Of a stretch of 64,000 nucleotides of DNA, positions 8,065 to 16,758 are shown one piece after another. Positions within the stretch are counted from its first letter, which is position 1. Each line of letters starts with the position of its first letter. The DNA is taken from positions 1 to 64,000 of the forward strand of contig NZ_JAGSND010000008.1 in NCBI RefSeq assembly GCF_018128545.1, in the 5' to 3' direction. Under the pieces are notes generated by a model. It was given only the letters and a program-made list of their open reading frames with translations, did not search any database and was not told the origin of the DNA. The position numbers and the translations under genes are program-made. The DNA is from Sinanaerobacter chloroacetimidivorans. Its GTDB lineage: Bacteria > Bacillota > Clostridia > Peptostreptococcales > Anaerovoracaceae.

Positions 8065-9279
8065 GTGTTATATCGAGAAATGGGTAAGACCGGAGATCAG
8101 GTTTCTATTTTAGGTTACGGATGCATGCGTTTCCCCAGGGCGGACCGAAGGATAGATGAAAAGCGAACGGAAGCTCAGATCATTACTGCCATTGAGCAAG
8201 GGGTCAATTATTTTGACACGGCATACGTTTACCCGGGGAGTGAAGTAACCTTGGGAAAGATATTATCAAAAGGATATCGTGACAAAGTATTGATCGCTAC
8301 AAAGATGCCTTTGTTTATGATCCATTCTGCAAAGGATATGGAAGCAACACTGGATACTCAATTAAAAAGGCTGCAGACGGATCATATTGATTATTATCTG
8401 ATGCATTCCATAAACAGCATGGCGGGGTGGCAGAGAATCAAGGAACTTGGCGTCGAGGAATTTCTTTTGAAAGCGAAGGAAGCGGGAAAAATCAATCGAA
8501 TTGGATTTTCATATCATGGTGAGAAGCATCAATTCAAAAATATTGTGGATGACTACCCCTGGGAGTTCTGTCAGATACAATATAATTACATGGATGAACA
8601 GAATCAGGCGGGTAAGGAGGGACTCTCCTACGCTGCTTCAAAAGGGCTGGGGATTTCCATTATGGAGCCGTTGAGAGGAGGCTTGCTGGCCAGAAAAATG
8701 CCAGAAGAGGTTCAGAAAGTGCTGGAAGAACACGGAAAAGAAAGAACCCCCGCTGAGTGGGCTTTACGATGGGTGTGGAATCATCCGGAAGTCTCTCTTT
8801 TGCTCTCCGGCATGAATGAAGAATCCCAGATAGAGGAAAACATTCGAATCGCCGATAGCTGTTATCCCGGGTCTATGACGGAGGAAGAACTGGAAACCAT
8901 ACAGCAGGCAAAAGAGATCCTGACAAAGAAGGTGCAGGTGAAATGCACCGGATGCGGTTATTGCCTCCCCTGTCCGGCAGGAGTTAATATTCCGGTATGT
9001 TTCGGATACTATAATGACAAGTACATTTATAATGACTCCTCGGCAAGAACTTTCTACATGGGTATGCTTTCAGGAGCAGACGGCGGAAAACCCTCCTATG
9101 CATCCCTATGCTTAAATTGCGGAAAATGTGAGAAGCACTGTCCGCAGCATCTGCCGATCCGAAGGCATCTGAAAGACGTTTCCAAAGAGATGGAGAAACT
9201 ATATTTTAAGCCTGCCGTAGGGCTGCTGAGAGGGTACTATTATCTACGGGGAGGACTAGGGAAGAAATCAAATAAATGA
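8065..9279 (+). CDS. Aldo/keto reductase with C-terminal 4Fe-4S ferredoxin domain
   Basis: A 404-residue protein. The N-terminal 280 residues form an AKR barrel with catalytic-tetrad residues visible: Asp and Tyr in FDTAYVYPG, Lys in IATKMP and His in YYLMHSI. The C-terminal part carries two cluster motifs, CTGCGYCLPCPAGVNIP and CLNCGKCEKHCP, typical of the ferredoxin-linked AKRs of anaerobes. The start is the GTG at 8065, because AAGGAG (8051-8056) is properly spaced and the protein then opens with the family-typical LYREMGKTGD. The ATG at 8029 lies inside the operator. It probably reduces a carbonyl substrate; the electron partner is unknown. Confidence 0.9.
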   Translation: MLYREMGKTGDQVSILGYGCMRFPRADRRIDEKRTEAQIITAIEQGVNYFDTAYVYPGSEVTLGKILSKGYRDKVLIATKMPLFMIHSAKDMEATLDTQLKRLQTDHIDYYLMHSINSMAGWQRIKELGVEEFLLKAKEAGKINRIGFSYHGEKHQFKNIVDDYPWEFCQIQYNYMDEQNQAGKEGLSYAASKGLGISIMEPLRGGLLARKMPEEVQKVLEEHGKERTPAEWALRWVWNHPEVSLLLSGMNEESQIEENIRIADSCYPGSMTEEELETIQQAKEILTKKVQVKCTGCGYCLPCPAGVNIPVCFGYYNDKYIYNDSSARTFYMGMLSGADGGKPSYASLCLNCGKCEKHCPQHLPIRRHLKDVSKEMEKLYFKPAVGLLRGYYYLRGGLGKKSNK

Positions 9280-9286
9280 TAATAAT

Positions 9287-9364
9287 AAATGAAATAGCTG
9301 TTGCTTACAAAAACGGATTTGACTGAAACTCGAAATATTTCCGGTGGTAACTGCTATTTCATTT
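9287..9364. terminator. Bidirectional terminator between convergent genes
   Basis: A 12-bp perfect inverted repeat, AAATGAAATAGC (9287-9298) and GCTATTTCATTT (9353-9364), continues inward with GTT/AAC pairing past a T-T mismatch and has a second stem CGGA/TCCG (9314-9317, 9340-9343). It is followed by T-rich sequence on the plus strand and A/T-rich sequence on the minus side, and sits between convergent genes. Confidence 0.6.
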
Positions 9365-9380
9365 TTTAATAAAATTAAAT

Positions 9381-10625
9381 TTAATGAATTGATTTTTGAA
9401 ACCGATAGTAATAATCTTTTATAGATTTTTTGTTTTTAAGCTTTTTCTCCTCAAGTATTTTTTCTATCTTTCCATATAACTCCTGATTTGCAGCGGTGGT
9501 GATCAGCTGTCCGTCTTCTTTTAACATACTGCAAAGATCGGTATAAAAGGACTCCAGGTTTTCCAGCTTATCGGTTTCCGCTTCTACGATGATCAAATCG
9601 TAAGGTTCCGAAAAATGCTGTTTTACGTCCTTTGGAAAGCCCATGACACACTTTCTGCAAATCGTAGCAAGATCCGTCATGCAGGAGGGGAGTTGCGAGT
9701 AATAGTCTAATGAGACATCGAGAATTCCTTTTTCTCTGAGTTTGTTTTTCACTTGCAGAATACTGGCTCCGCACGAACTTCCGATTCCAAGAATGGACAC
9801 AGGCCCTTTTTCAGGAACGTCGGTAATGTCTACGATATTGAAATCGATAAGGCTCGCGGACCAGGAATCGATACCGAATTTCTGCATAAAAAGAATTCTG
9901 TTTCTTACGGCAATATTATTCTTTGCATACTCTGCGCTAAACGTTACCGAACCGAAATGATGCACATAGGTGTCCCTGGCAAGCATGAGCTTATAGCCCC
10001 CCCGCCGGATGGTAAAGCTAATAGCATCGTCATCATATGCACCGGGGTTGAAGTCTTCATCAAATCCTCCGATTGATCTTTGAACATCGGTACGAAACAG
10101 GCAGGTATAGGTTACCAATCGCATCCGTTCTTCCCATAGGCTGGGATTGCTGGTGTTATAGGTCTTCATTAGAATCTGCATTTCATCAAGAGAGTCATAT
10201 TTAAGATTCACCTGCTGGTAATTGGAGGAAAACCCGCAAACCGGCACTACCATTGCAATTTTTTCATCGGATTCCATACAGGTGACAAGGTTGCTTAACC
10301 AATTGCGGGTGACGATGATGTCATTGCTGAGGTTTAACGTATATTTCCCCTCGGCAATCCGAAAGCCATGATTGATGGCTTTATCAACACCGATATTTTC
10401 GGGAAAGCTGATTTTTTTTTCATTGGGCAGGCTGTTGAAGAACTGCTCTGTTTCATCCGTGGAACCGTTATTGATGGTGATCAGCTCGAAATCCACATCC
10501 GTGGTGTACTTATATAAACTTTCTATGCACTGCCTGGTGTAATCAATATGGTTATAAGCAAGCACCACTACGCTTACAAGGGGCGGCGGTGTTTCTTCCT
10601 TGCCGTTTCTTCTGAAAATAGTCAT
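9381..10625 (-). CDS. GT2 glycosyltransferase with degenerate methyltransferase-like C-terminus
   Basis: A 414-residue protein and the last gene of the sugar operon. Residues about 15-255 are a family 2 glycosyltransferase: VSVVVLAYNHIDYTRQCIESL, INNGSTDET, an SND in the metal-binding position, and the acceptor-side block GGFDEDFNPGAYDDDAISF. Residues about 270-414 look like a Rossmann-type SAM-binding fold (VSILGIGSSCGASILQVKNKL, then YDLIIVEAETDKL and LKEDGQLITTA), but without recognised catalytic residues. The role may be to transfer the locus-specific sugar to a protein or glycan. RBS GGAGGT is 6-7 nt before the ATG. Confidence 0.85.
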   Translation of the reverse strand: MTIFRRNGKEETPPPLVSVVVLAYNHIDYTRQCIESLYKYTTDVDFELITINNGSTDETEQFFNSLPNEKKISFPENIGVDKAINHGFRIAEGKYTLNLSNDIIVTRNWLSNLVTCMESDEKIAMVVPVCGFSSNYQQVNLKYDSLDEMQILMKTYNTSNPSLWEERMRLVTYTCLFRTDVQRSIGGFDEDFNPGAYDDDAISFTIRRGGYKLMLARDTYVHHFGSVTFSAEYAKNNIAVRNRILFMQKFGIDSWSASLIDFNIVDITDVPEKGPVSILGIGSSCGASILQVKNKLREKGILDVSLDYYSQLPSCMTDLATICRKCVMGFPKDVKQHFSEPYDLIIVEAETDKLENLESFYTDLCSMLKEDGQLITTAANQELYGKIEKILEEKKLKNKKSIKDYYYRFQKSIH

Positions 10626-10654
10626 GAGATGACCTCCTTCTATCTCGGTGCAGC

Positions 10655-12001
10655 TCAGTAGGCTTCCAGAAACGCATCAATCTGATCCGACACGTAAGAA
10701 ATCATTTCCGGAGTGATGCCGGGATAGACGCCGATAAAAAAGGTGTCATTCAGCACCTTTTCAGTGTGGTTTAAATTCCCGCTGATGCGATAGGATATAT
10801 TTTTATAAGCCGGCTGCTTTATAATGTTTCCGGCAAAAAGCATTCTTGTCTCAATTCGGTGATCTTCCAGATACTGAACTAGTTCTCGGCGCGTTATTAC
10901 ACTGCTGTCCCGCAAGGTAAGGGGCATGGAAAACCAGGATGGTTCAGCTTTGGGAAGTGATCTGGGAAGAATGAAAAAGGACTCATGTTTTTTCAACCGA
11001 TCATATAAGCCGGTAAAATTTGCCTTTCTTTTTTCACTGAACAGAGCCAGCTTTTTTAACTGCTCAATTCCCATAGCGCATTGAATGTCAAGAGGCTTCA
11101 GATTATAACCAATGTTGCTGTAAACATATTTATGATCATATCCCTCCGGAAGTCCTTCAATCACATGGCCGAAACGGTTGCCGCAGGCTCCCATGGGATT
11201 TTCCTCTCCCGTCTGACAGTAGCATGCTCTGCCCCAGTCTCGGATGGAAAGGGCTTGCCTGTAAAGGTTTAAATTGTTTGTTAATAGAGCGCCGCCTTCT
11301 CCCATAGTGATATGATGCGCCGCATAAAAGCTGAAGGTGGAGATATCACCGAAGGTACCGCAGCGCTTTCCGTCGTAAAGGGAATCAAGGGCATCACAGG
11401 TATCCTCAATAACATAAAGGTTATACTTATTGGCAAGCTCCGTTATGGCATCCATCTCTGCCGGATTGCCGAGAGTATGGGCAAACATAATGGCTCTCGT
11501 TTTCTCAGTGATTGCTTCCTCAATTTTTGATGCGTCAATATTATAGGTTCCTTCTTCCACATCTACGAATACGGGTATCAAGCCATTTTGAAGGATCGGG
11601 TTCAGGGTGGTAGGAAAAGTAAGTGCTGTAGTGATCACCTCATCTCCGGGTTTCATCGGATTTGATAAGGCCGGAGAGCATAGCGCGCTTACCGCAACCA
11701 AATTGGCAGAGGACCCAGAGTTTACAACAAGTCCGAAGCGCATACCCATAAGGGATAAAAAGTCTGAAATAAACCGGTTCCCCCGTTTTCCCAGAGTAAG
11801 CCAGAAATCCAGGACACTGTCCACCATTGCCTGCATTTCCTTCTCGTCAAAGACCCTGCCTGCATAGTGTACCCTGGAGACTCCAGGCTCAAAGGTCTCT
11901 CCGTTTTTCCTGAGGTCATAAAGCTGTTTCGTTTTTTCCAGAATTTCTTCCCGCAGTTGCTGTTCCGTATTCGTTATAAGAGTGTTATGAGTTTTTGACA
12001 T
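10655..12001 (-). CDS. rfbH: CDP-6-deoxy-4-hexulose 3-dehydrase (E1, RfbH type)
   Basis: A 448-residue PMP-dependent, [2Fe-2S] dehydrase that removes the C3 hydroxyl from CDP-6-deoxy-4-keto-glucose. It has the DegT/AHBA fold, but the PLP lysine is replaced: SFYAAHHITMGEGG has His229 where aminotransferases have Lys, the hallmark of E1. Four cysteines for the cluster are visible: C202, then C260 after exactly 57 residues, C262 and C273, close to the published C-x57-C-x-C-x7-C pattern but with a ten-residue final gap. The usual NAD(P)H reductase partner (E3, RfbI/AscD type) is not encoded in this window. Start ATG with GGAGGACG RBS. The gene overlaps the DegT aminotransferase upstream by 28 nt. 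Confidence 0.92.
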   Translation of the reverse strand: MSKTHNTLITNTEQQLREEILEKTKQLYDLRKNGETFEPGVSRVHYAGRVFDEKEMQAMVDSVLDFWLTLGKRGNRFISDFLSLMGMRFGLVVNSGSSANLVAVSALCSPALSNPMKPGDEVITTALTFPTTLNPILQNGLIPVFVDVEEGTYNIDASKIEEAITEKTRAIMFAHTLGNPAEMDAITELANKYNLYVIEDTCDALDSLYDGKRCGTFGDISTFSFYAAHHITMGEGGALLTNNLNLYRQALSIRDWGRACYCQTGEENPMGACGNRFGHVIEGLPEGYDHKYVYSNIGYNLKPLDIQCAMGIEQLKKLALFSEKRKANFTGLYDRLKKHESFFILPRSLPKAEPSWFSMPLTLRDSSVITRRELVQYLEDHRIETRMLFAGNIIKQPAYKNISYRISGNLNHTEKVLNDTFFIGVYPGITPEMISYVSDQIDAFLEAY

Positions 12002-13083
12002 ACTAAATCAACGTCCTCCTGTGTCATATTTGCAGCGGAAGGCAGTGAGATTCCTTTTTCTTCCACCATGGTAGCAACCGGATTGTCGAATCTGGCTTCG
12101 AATTCCGGGAAACAGCTCATTCTTGGGAACGCCGGTCTGGCATGGATATTCGATTGTTTTAACTGATAAAGGATATGATCTCTTTGTTCCCTGGAATGTT
12201 TGGGAAGCAATATGGAGGGATAGCAGTAATTACTTTTGCAGTCTTCTTTTTCTTTGACTATTTTGATATCCTTGATATCTTTTAAGTGATCATAATACCT
12301 TTGGAAAAGCTCTCTTTTCTTTTTCATCAGATCTTCTGCACGTTCCAGCTGGGCGAGGGCTAAAGCCGCCGTCAGATTCCCGATGGTATATTGGTATCCA
12401 AGAGAATCGGACCAGAACACTGCTTTGCTATCGGTCCTCCCCATATTTGCCAGCAGAAGGGCCCGGTTGTAATATTCTTCGTCATTTGTCAGAAATATTC
12501 CGCCTTCGCCGCTTACCGCCATTTTCGCTCCCTGAAAGCTGAAGCAGGAGCTGTTCCCGAAGGAACCTGTTTTTTTCCCTTTATACTCGGCTCCCAGGGC
12601 GGGCGCTGCATCTTCTATCACAAAAAGATCGTGTTCTTTGGCAATCGCCATGATCTCATCCATTTCTGCCGGGTGTCCGAAGGTATGAACCAGCATAATT
12701 GCTTTCGTTTTCGGGGTAATTGCTTTTCTGATGCTTTCCGGATCAATGGTCCAGGTATCCGGATCGATGTCGGCAAAGACACACGTTGCACCGGTGTAGG
12801 CTACCGCATAGGCTGTTGCCACCCAGCTGAAATCGGCGACGATAACTTCATCGTCTTCCCCAAGGGGGAGTGCCGCTGCCGCCAGGTGTAAGGCCTGTGT
12901 ACAGCAATGGGTTGCTATGGCAAAGTTTACGCCAATATATTCAGAAACCGCTTTTTCCAACTTTTTTGTATAGTTGTCATAATTTTCGTACCATCCAAAC
13001 TGAACGGCATCCAGAACATAGGAAATCTCCTTATCTGTTATGGATGGTCCGGCAAAACTAATTCTTTTATTCAATGGAATCAC
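11974..13083 (-). CDS. DegT/DnrJ/EryC1/StrS sugar aminotransferase
   Basis: A 369-residue PLP enzyme. The catalytic lysine is present (K187 in SFQGAKMAVSGEGG), as are VIEDAAPALGAEYKG and the family opening around FAGPSITDKEI. Such enzymes transaminate keto groups on nucleotide sugars. Together with RfbH, the thiamine enzyme and the GNAT, it suggests that the operon product carries an amino group, later acylated. The start written is a GTG abutting AAGGA; the TTG three codons downstream (13074) has better spacing and is equally possible. The 3' end overlaps rfbH. Confidence 0.9.
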   Translation of the reverse strand: MIPLNKRISFAGPSITDKEISYVLDAVQFGWYENYDNYTKKLEKAVSEYIGVNFAIATHCCTQALHLAAAALPLGEDDEVIVADFSWVATAYAVAYTGATCVFADIDPDTWTIDPESIRKAITPKTKAIMLVHTFGHPAEMDEIMAIAKEHDLFVIEDAAPALGAEYKGKKTGSFGNSSCFSFQGAKMAVSGEGGIFLTNDEEYYNRALLLANMGRTDSKAVFWSDSLGYQYTIGNLTAALALAQLERAEDLMKKKRELFQRYYDHLKDIKDIKIVKEKEDCKSNYCYPSILLPKHSREQRDHILYQLKQSNIHARPAFPRMSCFPEFEARFDNPVATMVEEKGISLPSAANMTQEDVDLVCQKLITLL

Positions 13084-13086
13084 TCC

Positions 13087-14265
13087 TTACGTGTTAATAT
13101 AGGTTTTTGGCTTTAAAGCCTGAAGTCTTTCACAGGCCTCCTCCAAAACCTGATCTTCCTTTGCAAAGCAGAGTCTCATGAGGTTTTCCCCTCCGCTGCC
13201 ATGATAAAAAGCACTTCCAGGCACCAATGCAAGACCTGTTTTTTCAAGAATATGCATGGCCTTTTCCTTGCTGGTATCCCCGGGTATCTGTCCGGCCTCT
13301 GCCAGCACATAATAGGCCCCCTGGGGGACATAGGGGAGCAGAGATGCTTCTTTCATAGCATCACAAATCAGATTTCGTTTTTTCTCATATTTATCGCATA
13401 AAGCTTTGTAAAAATCATCCTGCAAGGTGGAAATGGCTTTACTTGCCCCTGCCTGTAGCGGTGAGGGAGCACAAACATAGACCAGGTCACTGGCACACCC
13501 GATAGGCCGGGCTAAGCCTTCCCTGCAGGCGCAGTAGCCGATGCGCCATCCGGTAATACTGAAGGTTTTGGAATATCCTGAAATGGTGATAACTCTGTCA
13601 CGGATAGCCGGGAGAGAGCCCGGGCTGATATGAGATAAACCATCATAGACAATATACTCATAAATCTCATCGGTAAATATCAGCAGATTGTGACTGACAC
13701 AAATGTCAGCCAGCTGATCAAGCTCCTGATGGCTGAACACTTTACCGGAGGGATTTGCCGGCGTGTTGATCATGATTCCTTTGGTTTTTTCCGTAATCAG
13801 GCTTTCCACTTCTTCCGGGGAAAAGCTCCAGGAAGGAGGGCTGAGCTTTGCATAAACCGGAACCAGATCAAGGGCCAGCAAAGTGTATTCGTGATAGCCG
13901 TAAAAAGGCTCGAAGATGATGACCTCATCCCCTGGATTTAAAAGTGCAAGACAGGCACAGTAAAATGCACCGGTTGAGCCGGAAGTAATAATCACTTCAC
14001 TGTCGGGATCTACGGTCATCCTGTTATATTGAAAAAGCTTATCTGCCACAGCAGAACGAAGCTCATTGATTCCATCATATCGAGTATAATGATTCTCCCC
14101 GTGGTCAATAGCGGACTTTGCCTCTTCGGCCAGCACCGGGGGAAGGGGGAGATCACAAATTCCTTGGGATAAATTGATTCCGTTTCTCTTCTCGCATTCA
14201 ATGGACATAATTCTGATTTCTGACTGGGTCAGACTTTGTATTCTTTTGCTTAAGATGGTTTCCAA
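13087..14265 (-). CDS. Class I/II PLP-dependent aminotransferase
   Basis: A 392-residue fold-type I aminotransferase of the aspartate/aromatic group: an N-terminal GINLSQGICDLPLP, NTPANPSGKVFS for PLP contacts, the FTDEIYEYIVYD segment, and the lysine motif SGYSKTFSITGWRIGY. The start is TTG at 14265, with AGGAGG 7 nt upstream. It is unusual to find such an enzyme inside a nucleotide-sugar operon. It could supply an amino donor, or aminate an acyl side chain added by the neighbouring thiamine enzyme. Both ideas are inference; a housekeeping amino acid role is also possible. Confidence 0.85.
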   Translation of the reverse strand: METILSKRIQSLTQSEIRIMSIECEKRNGINLSQGICDLPLPPVLAEEAKSAIDHGENHYTRYDGINELRSAVADKLFQYNRMTVDPDSEVIITSGSTGAFYCACLALLNPGDEVIIFEPFYGYHEYTLLALDLVPVYAKLSPPSWSFSPEEVESLITEKTKGIMINTPANPSGKVFSHQELDQLADICVSHNLLIFTDEIYEYIVYDGLSHISPGSLPAIRDRVITISGYSKTFSITGWRIGYCACREGLARPIGCASDLVYVCAPSPLQAGASKAISTLQDDFYKALCDKYEKKRNLICDAMKEASLLPYVPQGAYYVLAEAGQIPGDTSKEKAMHILEKTGLALVPGSAFYHGSGGENLMRLCFAKEDQVLEEACERLQALKPKTYINT

Positions 14266-14298
14266 TGTTTTTCCTCCTATTTTTTCTTGGAATCTTCC

Positions 14299-14943
14299 CT
14301 ATATCCATTGGGCGGCCTTCCAGCCTTGGATGTCCAGATACATGGAAGCATACTGTTTTTCCGATTCGTGATGAACAGGTTCGTGATTCTTTTCCTGATT
14401 CATTAAGATAAAGTGATTCCGTTGATAGAATCTAATGGCATGGTGGTTATCATCAAAGACCCGAAGTGTTATTTTTTTCAGCTTTAATTCCCTCAGACCC
14501 CAATCGATGAGTCCGGCAAGGGCAAAGGACATCATGCCTGGAGCAGCGGATTTGTCTCCCCTTAATACCGCGTCCACCTCACAGGATTTGTCTTCAAAAT
14601 TGAAACTGGAGAAACCGATATGACCGATTTTTGCACCGTCTAATCCAAGAACGAGAAACAAAATGCGATCCTCCCTCTCTATAACCTGGTTATCCAGCCA
14701 TCTTTCCGTCCCCTCTGCTGTAGCCAGAAAGGCCTGTGCCGACATGGTGGGATTTTCGTTTCGCCATTTGGCCAAAAGACTTCCGCAGTCCGGGATCGTG
14801 ATTCGATAATCCTTCGTAATAGGCCTTAAAAAACCATAGAGGTCGTCATGGTGATAAAGCGGTATCAGTGTTAATAAATCCTCTTTCCTTTGTCGTTTCA
14901 TATTGTCAAAGACTTCTTTTACTCTGTTTTGGAACGCATCCAT
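14299..14943 (-). CDS. GNAT family N-acyltransferase
   Basis: A 214-residue protein. The second half carries GNAT features: FLVLGLDGAKIGHIGFSS as the central strands, a cofactor region near GDKSAAPGMMSFALAGLIDWG, then LKKITLRVFDDNHHAIRFYQRNHF, with the terminal N-x-x-A-I-x-x-Y block common in sugar and ribosomal N-acetyltransferases. Start at 14943 with GGAGGAG 7 nt upstream; its ATG is only 1 nt beyond the stop of the thiamine enzyme gene. In context it probably acylates an amino group on the operon's sugar. Confidence 0.8.
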   Translation of the reverse strand: MDAFQNRVKEVFDNMKRQRKEDLLTLIPLYHHDDLYGFLRPITKDYRITIPDCGSLLAKWRNENPTMSAQAFLATAEGTERWLDNQVIEREDRILFLVLGLDGAKIGHIGFSSFNFEDKSCEVDAVLRGDKSAAPGMMSFALAGLIDWGLRELKLKKITLRVFDDNHHAIRFYQRNHFILMNQEKNHEPVHHESEKQYASMYLDIQGWKAAQWI

Positions 14944-14944
14944 T

Positions 14945-16711
14945 TTACAACTCCTCCTTTGCGGCGGTTTCACCGTTTGATTCCTGCAGATCATAAGGTT
15001 TGACAATCATCTGCGCTGAGAATTCCTCCCGGCTTAGCAGAGGATCCTGATCCTCTATAGGATGATTTACTGAAAGTTTCGGATAAACATAGGTCATTTC
15101 CGGAAGCATAATTTCGATTACCGCCGGTTCTTCCGTTCTGAATACTTCCTTTAGAGGCTGAAGCTCCATATCGCCTTCTATTTTTAAATGATGGATGCCG
15201 TAGGCCTCTGCCAGTCTGCAGAAGTCCGGTGCCTGATAATCAATTAGAGTTCCGTTGTAGCGGCTCTCGAAATACATTTCCTGGAAATGTCTGATCATAC
15301 CTAAGCTTTGATTGTTGAGGACTATGATTTTAATCGGAATTCGATTTCTTTTTACCAGCTCCAATTCCTGGAGATTCATCTGCATTCCGCCGTCTCCGGT
15401 GAAAGCGAAAATGGTTCCCTTTACTCCGCTGTAATAGGCACCGATTGCACAGGGGAGGGAAAATCCCATGGAACCCATTCCTCCTGAGGTAAGCAATCGT
15501 TGATTTCCTGTCAAATTCAGAGATTGGGCGCCCCACATCTGGTTCTGGCCCACGTCCAGGCAGATTACATCTTCGGGTTCCAGAAGCTTCGAAATCTCGG
15601 AAATGAGCTTATTGGGATCACGAAGGCTGTCTTCCATTTTCGTTGGATAGCGGTTTTTGTAATCTTTCGCTTTGTCCAGCCATGATGAAGTATCAGCGGA
15701 AATCTTGGGCTTTTTCGCTGTCAGAGTGGTTAGAAACTCCGATATGTCTGCTTCTATGCCATATTCATCCGCTTTTACTTTCCGCTCCAATTCATTGGGA
15801 TCCAGATCCACTCGTATGAGCTTTGCTTCTCGTGCAAAGCTTTCCGGTCGGGTTCCTGTCTGTCTGGTGTCAAGCCTGGTGCCCAGTGCAATAATGAGGT
15901 CGCTGTTTGCTATGGTAAGGTTTGCATAGCGGTTCCCGTAAGCACCGATCATGCCCATATAATATTCCGCACTGTTGTCTACCGCATCTCTTCCCATAAG
16001 GGAAGTGACCACAGGGATTCGTAAGCCTTCACAGAGAACCTTCAGCATATCGGCCGCGTTGGCAAGCCGCACACCCCCTCCGGCTAAAATGACAGGCCTC
16101 TTGCTTTTCTCAATAAGACTTACGATTGAATCAATATCGAAAGCTTTTTTTTCTATCGGAGAATTCCGATATTCAGGCAGCCATTCTTCCTGAATTTCCG
16201 CTCGTTGAATGTCCATGGGAATATCCAGCAATACAGGGCCCTTTCTGCCGGAAGCAGCAATAGCAAGAGCTTTTTCCAGTTCATACCGGATTCCTGATGC
16301 ATTGGTAACTCGTTTTGCATACTTGGTAATGGGCTTCACGATGCTGACGATGTCCGTTTCCTGAAAGCCCAGCTGCCGTACCTTCCAATCCCCTTTATAT
16401 TCGTAGGTATTTACCTGTCCGGTAAGATAAAGGCAGGGGATGGAATCGAAATAAGCGCTGCCGATACCCGTAATCAAATTCGTAGCCCCGGGTCCGCTGG
16501 TAGCTGTGGCAACTCCGATGGTATTCCTCATTCTGGCATATCCCTCGGCTGCAAATGCGGCAGCCTGCTCATGATAGGTACCGATGAAAGTGAGATCGTC
16601 GCATCGATAAAAGGAATCAATCAAATGGGTTACGGCACCGCCCTGATAACCAAAAACATGAGAACAGCCGTGGCTGACTAAAAAATTTGCAATATAATCT
16701 GATACTTTCAT
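14945..16711 (-). CDS. Thiamine diphosphate enzyme, acetolactate synthase-like (YerE-type candidate)
   Basis: A 588-residue ThDP enzyme with the full AHAS layout: PYR domain with catalytic E48 in TYHEQAAAFAAEGYAR, a central domain (PVILAGGGVRLANAADML), and a PP domain with the metal/ThDP motif GDGGMQMN...NN. By sequence it could be acetolactate synthase. The setting argues otherwise: it sits between rfbG and sugar aminotransferase genes, with no small subunit or ilv/leu gene nearby. The known precedent is YerE of Yersinia, which transfers an acetyl unit from pyruvate to the keto carbon of a CDP-3,6-dideoxyhexulose to make a branched sugar. That assignment is inference from family plus context. 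Confidence 0.8.
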   Translation of the reverse strand: MKVSDYIANFLVSHGCSHVFGYQGGAVTHLIDSFYRCDDLTFIGTYHEQAAAFAAEGYARMRNTIGVATATSGPGATNLITGIGSAYFDSIPCLYLTGQVNTYEYKGDWKVRQLGFQETDIVSIVKPITKYAKRVTNASGIRYELEKALAIAASGRKGPVLLDIPMDIQRAEIQEEWLPEYRNSPIEKKAFDIDSIVSLIEKSKRPVILAGGGVRLANAADMLKVLCEGLRIPVVTSLMGRDAVDNSAEYYMGMIGAYGNRYANLTIANSDLIIALGTRLDTRQTGTRPESFAREAKLIRVDLDPNELERKVKADEYGIEADISEFLTTLTAKKPKISADTSSWLDKAKDYKNRYPTKMEDSLRDPNKLISEISKLLEPEDVICLDVGQNQMWGAQSLNLTGNQRLLTSGGMGSMGFSLPCAIGAYYSGVKGTIFAFTGDGGMQMNLQELELVKRNRIPIKIIVLNNQSLGMIRHFQEMYFESRYNGTLIDYQAPDFCRLAEAYGIHHLKIEGDMELQPLKEVFRTEEPAVIEIMLPEMTYVYPKLSVNHPIEDQDPLLSREEFSAQMIVKPYDLQESNGETAAKEEL

Positions 16712-16758
16712 GGTTAGAGATCCAACCTTTCCTTTGTTCTAGCCATCTTCCTACCTCC

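Noticed and set aside
14945-16711. Housekeeping acetolactate synthase for branched-chain amino acids
   Set aside because: Sequence alone allows it, but it is buried in a nucleotide-sugar operon without ilvN, ilvC, ilvD or leu genes. Kept as an alternative.
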